In this document: positions 40,961-43,943 of the stretch, piece by piece
Position numbering within the stretch: position 1 is the stretch's first letter
Layout: every line of letters begins with the position of its first letter
Origin: an uncultured Muribaculum sp.
GTDB taxonomy: Bacteria; Bacteroidota; Bacteroidia; Bacteroidales; Muribaculaceae
Reading direction: 5' to 3'
DNA length: 43,943 nt
Assembly: GCA_910589555.1 (NCBI GenBank)
Contig: CAJUTE010000019.1
Span: 1 to 43,943, forward strand
Made by a program: the position numbers and the translations under genes
Notes under the pieces: generated by a model
What the model saw: only the letters and a program-made list of their open reading frames with translations
Databases searched by the model: none
Told to the model about the DNA's origin: nothing

Positions 40961-43639
40961 ATGAAGCTGAACTTTAATATTGATTACCGAACTTCTTGGG
41001 GTGAGTCAATTTACCTCACAGGGGATATTCCCGCTCTTGGCGGCGGAGATGAATCAAAGGCGGTGAAGTTGAATCTTGACCGTCCCGGATTCTGGACGCT
41101 GACGCTTGAATTGCCCGACGGCACGCAGGCGTTTAATTACAATTATCTTGTTCGCAACGATCATGATACCTTGCGCCGTGAGTGGGGCGTGGCTCACCGT
41201 TTCCAGCCCGGACACGAGGTGCAGAGCTACGAGCTTTATGACAGGTGGCAGGATCAGCCCGCCGACAAACCGTATTATTCAGCCGTGTTCACCGACTGTA
41301 TCAACCGCCGCGACCATCGTGACGAGCCGTTGACGCTTCATGGCGGACAGCTTGAACTGAGTGTGCTTGCCCCGATGGTAGGTTCTGATGAGGTTCTTGC
41401 GATATGCGGCGACGACGAGATGTTTGGCGAGTGGGATGCCTCCAAAGCTCTGGTGATGAATGATTGTAATTTCCCTGAGTGGAGGATTGCCGTCGACTTC
41501 AAGGAGATTCATGTGCCGTTCAGCTATAAGTTTGTAATTTTGGATAAAGCCACCCGCAGCCTTCTTGCGTGGGAGAACGGGGAAAACAGGGTGATGAACA
41601 TTGTTCCGGAGCACAAAAATTCGCTTGTGTCCATAAGCGGAATGCGCTTCATCAATTCGCGTCCTGCATGGCATTGCGCCGGCGTGGCGATTCCGGTGTT
41701 CTCGGTGCGCACTGAGGATGATTTCGGAGTGGGCGATTTCTTTGATTTGAAGAAGATGGTCGACTGGGCTGTGGAGACCGGACAGAAGTTCTTGCAGATT
41801 CTGCCCATCAACGATACCACGATGACCCACACGTGGACCGATTCTTATCCGTATAACGCCAATTCCACTTTCGCGCTGCATCCCATGTATCTGCGATTGA
41901 GCGAGCTTGGCGAGCTTACCGATGTGTATCGCAGGGAGTATTACGAAAATCTGCGTCGGGAGTTGAACGCGTTGCCCACGGTCGATTATGAGCGTGTGAA
42001 CAATGCGAAGCGTGAGTATATACGCGAGATTTACGCTCAGGCAGGCAAAAAGACTCTTGACTCTCTCGACTTCAAGAACTTCGTTTCGGAAAATGAATAT
42101 TGGCTGAAACCATACGCCGCATTCTGTGTGCTTCGTGACATAAACGGCACTCCCGAATTCGGAAAGTGGGGTGAATATGCGGTGTATGACGCTGAGAAGA
42201 TCAACGATTTCATCTCCTCGCATATTGATGAGATAAACCTGGTGTATTACATCCAGTATCACCTCGACCGTCAGATGCGTCAGGTTCACAACTATGCCGG
42301 CGAGCATGGCGTGGCGTTCAAGGGCGATATACCTATCGGCATCTCGCGAGATTCCGCCGACGCATGGATCAACCCGCGTCTGTTCAATATGGACTGCCAG
42401 GCGGGAGCGCCGCCGGATGATTTCTCGGTGCTCGGTCAGAACTGGGGATTCCCCACCTACAACTGGGAGGAGATGAACAAGGATGGTTTCGCGTGGTGGA
42501 AATCGCGTTTCCGTAAGATGGCTGAGTATTTCGACGCTTACCGCATAGACCATGTGCTCGGATTCTTCCGTATATGGCAGATTCCTATGGATGCCGTTCA
42601 TGGCTTGCTCGGGGTGTTCAATCCGGCTCTTCCGTTCTCGCCCGATGAGCTTCGCAACAGTTACGATTTCTGGATCAATGTCGATGTGCAGACACGTCCT
42701 TATATCCGCGATTATTTCCTCTATGATTTCTTCGGCGAGGATACCGATGAGGCGAAACGCCGCTTCCTTATCGCGAAGGATAACGGCTGCTATGAGCTGC
42801 GTCCTGAGTTTGACACTCAGCGCAAGGTTGCCGATTTCTTTGCCCTTGAAGCCAAGAATGAGAAGAACACCCGCTTGTGCAACGCTCTTCTCGGGCTTAT
42901 CGATGATGTGCTCTTCATCGAGGATCCCTACGAAAAGGGCAAGTATCACCCGCGTATTTCGGCACAGCACACCTACATATACCGCTCGTTGACCGATTAT
43001 GAGAAGTGGTGCTTCAACCGCCTCTACAATGATTTCTATTACCGCCGCCACAATGACTTCTGGTATGGTAAGGCGATGTGGAAGCTGCCTCCGCTGCTCG
43101 ACTCGACCTCGATGCTCACCTGCGCCGAGGACCTTGGCATGATTCCTGACTGCGTGCCGGCTGTGATGGACCGCTTGCAGATGCTGTCGCTGGAGATTCA
43201 GCGTATGCCTAAGGATCCGCAATCGGAGTTTGGCAACACATGGGCTTATCCTTATCTGTCGGTTTGCACCACATCCACTCACGACATGGGCGGCATACGC
43301 CAATGGTGGGAGGAGAACCGCGATGTGACGCAGAAGTATTACAACAATATGCTCCATGAGCAGGGTGAGGCGCCTCAATATGCCGAGCCTTGGATATGCG
43401 ACAAGATATTGACCCTCAATCTGCAGTCGCCGTCGATGCTTGCCATATTCCCGCTTCAGGACTGGCTTTCGATGAACGGAGTGCTGCGCCGTCAGGATCC
43501 GCGTGAGGAACTTATCAACATTCCGGCTAATCCGCGTCATTACTGGCGCTACCGTATGCACCTCACTGTCGAAAAACTGCTTGCGGCGACAGAGTTCAAC
43601 AAATATATGCGTGACAAAATCCGCAATTGCGGACGTTGA
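40961..43639 (+). CDS. malQ: 4-alpha-glucanotransferase MalQ (GH77) with N-terminal starch-binding modules
   Basis: MalQ moves glucan chains between maltodextrins, in the cytoplasm. This is the long, plant-DPE2-like form: 892 residues with two N-terminal CBM20-like modules (about 1-115 and 130-235; the first starts MKLNFNIDYRTSWGESIYLTGD). The GH77 barrel follows with AIPVFSVRTEDDFGVGDF-like start (GVAIPVFSVRTEDDFGVGDF), NSTFALHPMYL, KGDIPIGISRDSADAW and PPDDFSVLGQNWGFPTYNW. The catalytic residues are intact: D530 in RIDHVLGFFRIW, E723 in CAEDLGMIP and D775 in STHDMGGIRQWW. No signal peptide. It has no maltose-utilisation neighbours here and is divergent from the UroD-like gene. Confidence 0.95.
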   Translation: MKLNFNIDYRTSWGESIYLTGDIPALGGGDESKAVKLNLDRPGFWTLTLELPDGTQAFNYNYLVRNDHDTLRREWGVAHRFQPGHEVQSYELYDRWQDQPADKPYYSAVFTDCINRRDHRDEPLTLHGGQLELSVLAPMVGSDEVLAICGDDEMFGEWDASKALVMNDCNFPEWRIAVDFKEIHVPFSYKFVILDKATRSLLAWENGENRVMNIVPEHKNSLVSISGMRFINSRPAWHCAGVAIPVFSVRTEDDFGVGDFFDLKKMVDWAVETGQKFLQILPINDTTMTHTWTDSYPYNANSTFALHPMYLRLSELGELTDVYRREYYENLRRELNALPTVDYERVNNAKREYIREIYAQAGKKTLDSLDFKNFVSENEYWLKPYAAFCVLRDINGTPEFGKWGEYAVYDAEKINDFISSHIDEINLVYYIQYHLDRQMRQVHNYAGEHGVAFKGDIPIGISRDSADAWINPRLFNMDCQAGAPPDDFSVLGQNWGFPTYNWEEMNKDGFAWWKSRFRKMAEYFDAYRIDHVLGFFRIWQIPMDAVHGLLGVFNPALPFSPDELRNSYDFWINVDVQTRPYIRDYFLYDFFGEDTDEAKRRFLIAKDNGCYELRPEFDTQRKVADFFALEAKNEKNTRLCNALLGLIDDVLFIEDPYEKGKYHPRISAQHTYIYRSLTDYEKWCFNRLYNDFYYRRHNDFWYGKAMWKLPPLLDSTSMLTCAEDLGMIPDCVPAVMDRLQMLSLEIQRMPKDPQSEFGNTWAYPYLSVCTTSTHDMGGIRQWWEENRDVTQKYYNNMLHEQGEAPQYAEPWICDKILTLNLQSPSMLAIFPLQDWLSMNGVLRRQDPREELINIPANPRHYWRYRMHLTVEKLLAATEFNKYMRDKIRNCGR

Positions 43640-43660
43640 CATAATTCCCTCAGTGAATAA

Positions 43661-43693
43661 CAACCGGGACGCTCACCGTGAGCGCCCCGGTTG
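43661..43693. terminator. Strong hairpin after malQ, probable terminator
   Basis: A stem pairs CAACCGGG (43661-43668) with CCCGGTTG (43686-43693), then after one mismatch CGCTCA (43670-43675) with TGAGCG (43679-43684), loop CCG. It lies 22 bp after the malQ stop. No long T-run follows, so termination strength is uncertain. Confidence 0.55.
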
Positions 43694-43883
43694 TGTTTAT
43701 GGTGCCGACCGTGCCCGGAATTTGTGTTTATGGTGGTGGTGCCGACCGTGCCCGGTTTTGTGTTATAATGGTGTCGACCGTGCCCGGAATTTGTGTTGTG
43801 GTGGTGCCGTCTGTGCCCGGAATTTGTGTTATAATGGTGCCGATAGTGCCCGGTTGTGTGTTGTGGTGGTGCCGTCTGTAGGA
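43693..43883. repeat. Imperfect tandem repeat, about six units of 31-36 bp
   Basis: Units begin GTGTT at 43693, 43724, 43760, 43793, 43826 and 43858, and contain ATGGTG or GTGGTG, then CCG, then GTGCCCGG. The last unit is partial. Two spacer types, TTATAATGGTG and TTGTGGTGGTG, alternate in the later copies. The frames read as repeats of VPGICV, with no family match, so this is more likely a non-coding repeat. Confidence 0.75.
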
Positions 43884-43893
43884 CGGTGAGAGG

Positions 43894-43943
43894 TTAGCTT
43901 TTACCTTTGTATCCGAGATTCAGAGTTAACATTTGCTCTCTGA
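43894..43943 (-). CDS. Possible 3' end of a minus-strand gene cut by the window edge
   Basis: Read on the minus strand, the last 50 bp give an open stretch REQMLTLNLGYKGKS followed by TAA. Alternating hydrophobic residues could be the last beta strand of an outer-membrane protein. Only 15 codons are visible, so this may be chance. The call rests on the open frame and convergent context after malQ. Confidence 0.25.
   Translation of the reverse strand, partial: REQMLTLNLGYKGKS

Noticed and set aside
41279..43663. 794-codon open frame antisense to malQ
   Set aside because: It exactly mirrors the malQ coding frame, has no family resemblance and no signal or domain. GC-biased codon use in malQ leaves the opposite frame open by chance.
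43678..43881. 67-codon open frame over the tandem repeat (VPGICV repeats)
   Set aside because: The frame stays open only because the repeat units keep phase for a while; unit lengths of 31, 32 and 36 do not keep one frame, and no start context or family is seen.

Overview
The window looks like a chromosomal segment of a gut Bacteroidales bacterium, most likely Muribaculaceae or a close relative. This rests on sequence-level signs only: a SusC/SusD pair, a type IX secretion translocon gene (sprA) directly after ruvA, adenosylcobalamin-dependent NrdJ, and promoters of the Bacteroidetes TTTG-N19/20-TAnnTTTG type. No rRNA, tRNA or CRISPR array was seen.

Layout. At the left edge is the 5' end of rarA (minus strand, cut by the edge). 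Next is a plus-strand group: a small membrane protein, a PstS-like lipoprotein and a large TPR protein, ending at a strong terminator shared with a convergent PepSY-like gene. Then come ruvA and the 2484-residue sprA, a spacer of about 360 bp holding hairpins, an inverted repeat and a G9 tract, and a SusC/SusD pair with its own terminator.

Positions 17375-25309 hold a visibly AT-rich minus-strand operon that is the most unusual part of the window. In transcription order it encodes a J-domain-like protein without HPD and with a C-terminal CFI-box domain, a membrane coiled-coil protein with a GrpE-like C-terminus, a divergent 829-residue Hsp70, a C-terminally anchored protein of unknown function, a protein kinase fused to an AAA+ ATPase, and a TerB-like protein. 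It reads as a dedicated, membrane-linked Hsp70 machine with its own J, exchange-factor, kinase and remodelling components. Just upstream lies a candidate RNA of about 315 nt with its own promoter and intrinsic terminator.

Positions 25749-32317 are a compact, largely overlapping minus-strand thiamine operon, thiD-thiS-thiE-like-thiE-thiG-thiC-thiH-thiF, behind a TPP riboswitch and a recognisable promoter. It covers both the pyrimidine and thiazole branches and their coupling.

Positions 32318-34534 are accessory. They hold a small element with terminal inverted repeats, hairpin-rich non-coding DNA, an N-terminally truncated DUF1016/PDDEXK nuclease, and a directly repeated promoter-like sequence that drives nrdJ. 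After nrdJ come a GH95-like exported glycosidase, a convergent exported UroD-like protein, and malQ (GH77 with starch-binding modules). The right edge has about six copies of a 31-36 bp imperfect tandem repeat and possibly the last codons of a minus-strand gene.

Start sites were revised from the longest open frame for the PepSY-like gene, the kinase-AAA gene, the GrpE-like gene, thiE, thiD and nrdJ, using signal peptides, family N-termini, promoters and gene overlaps.
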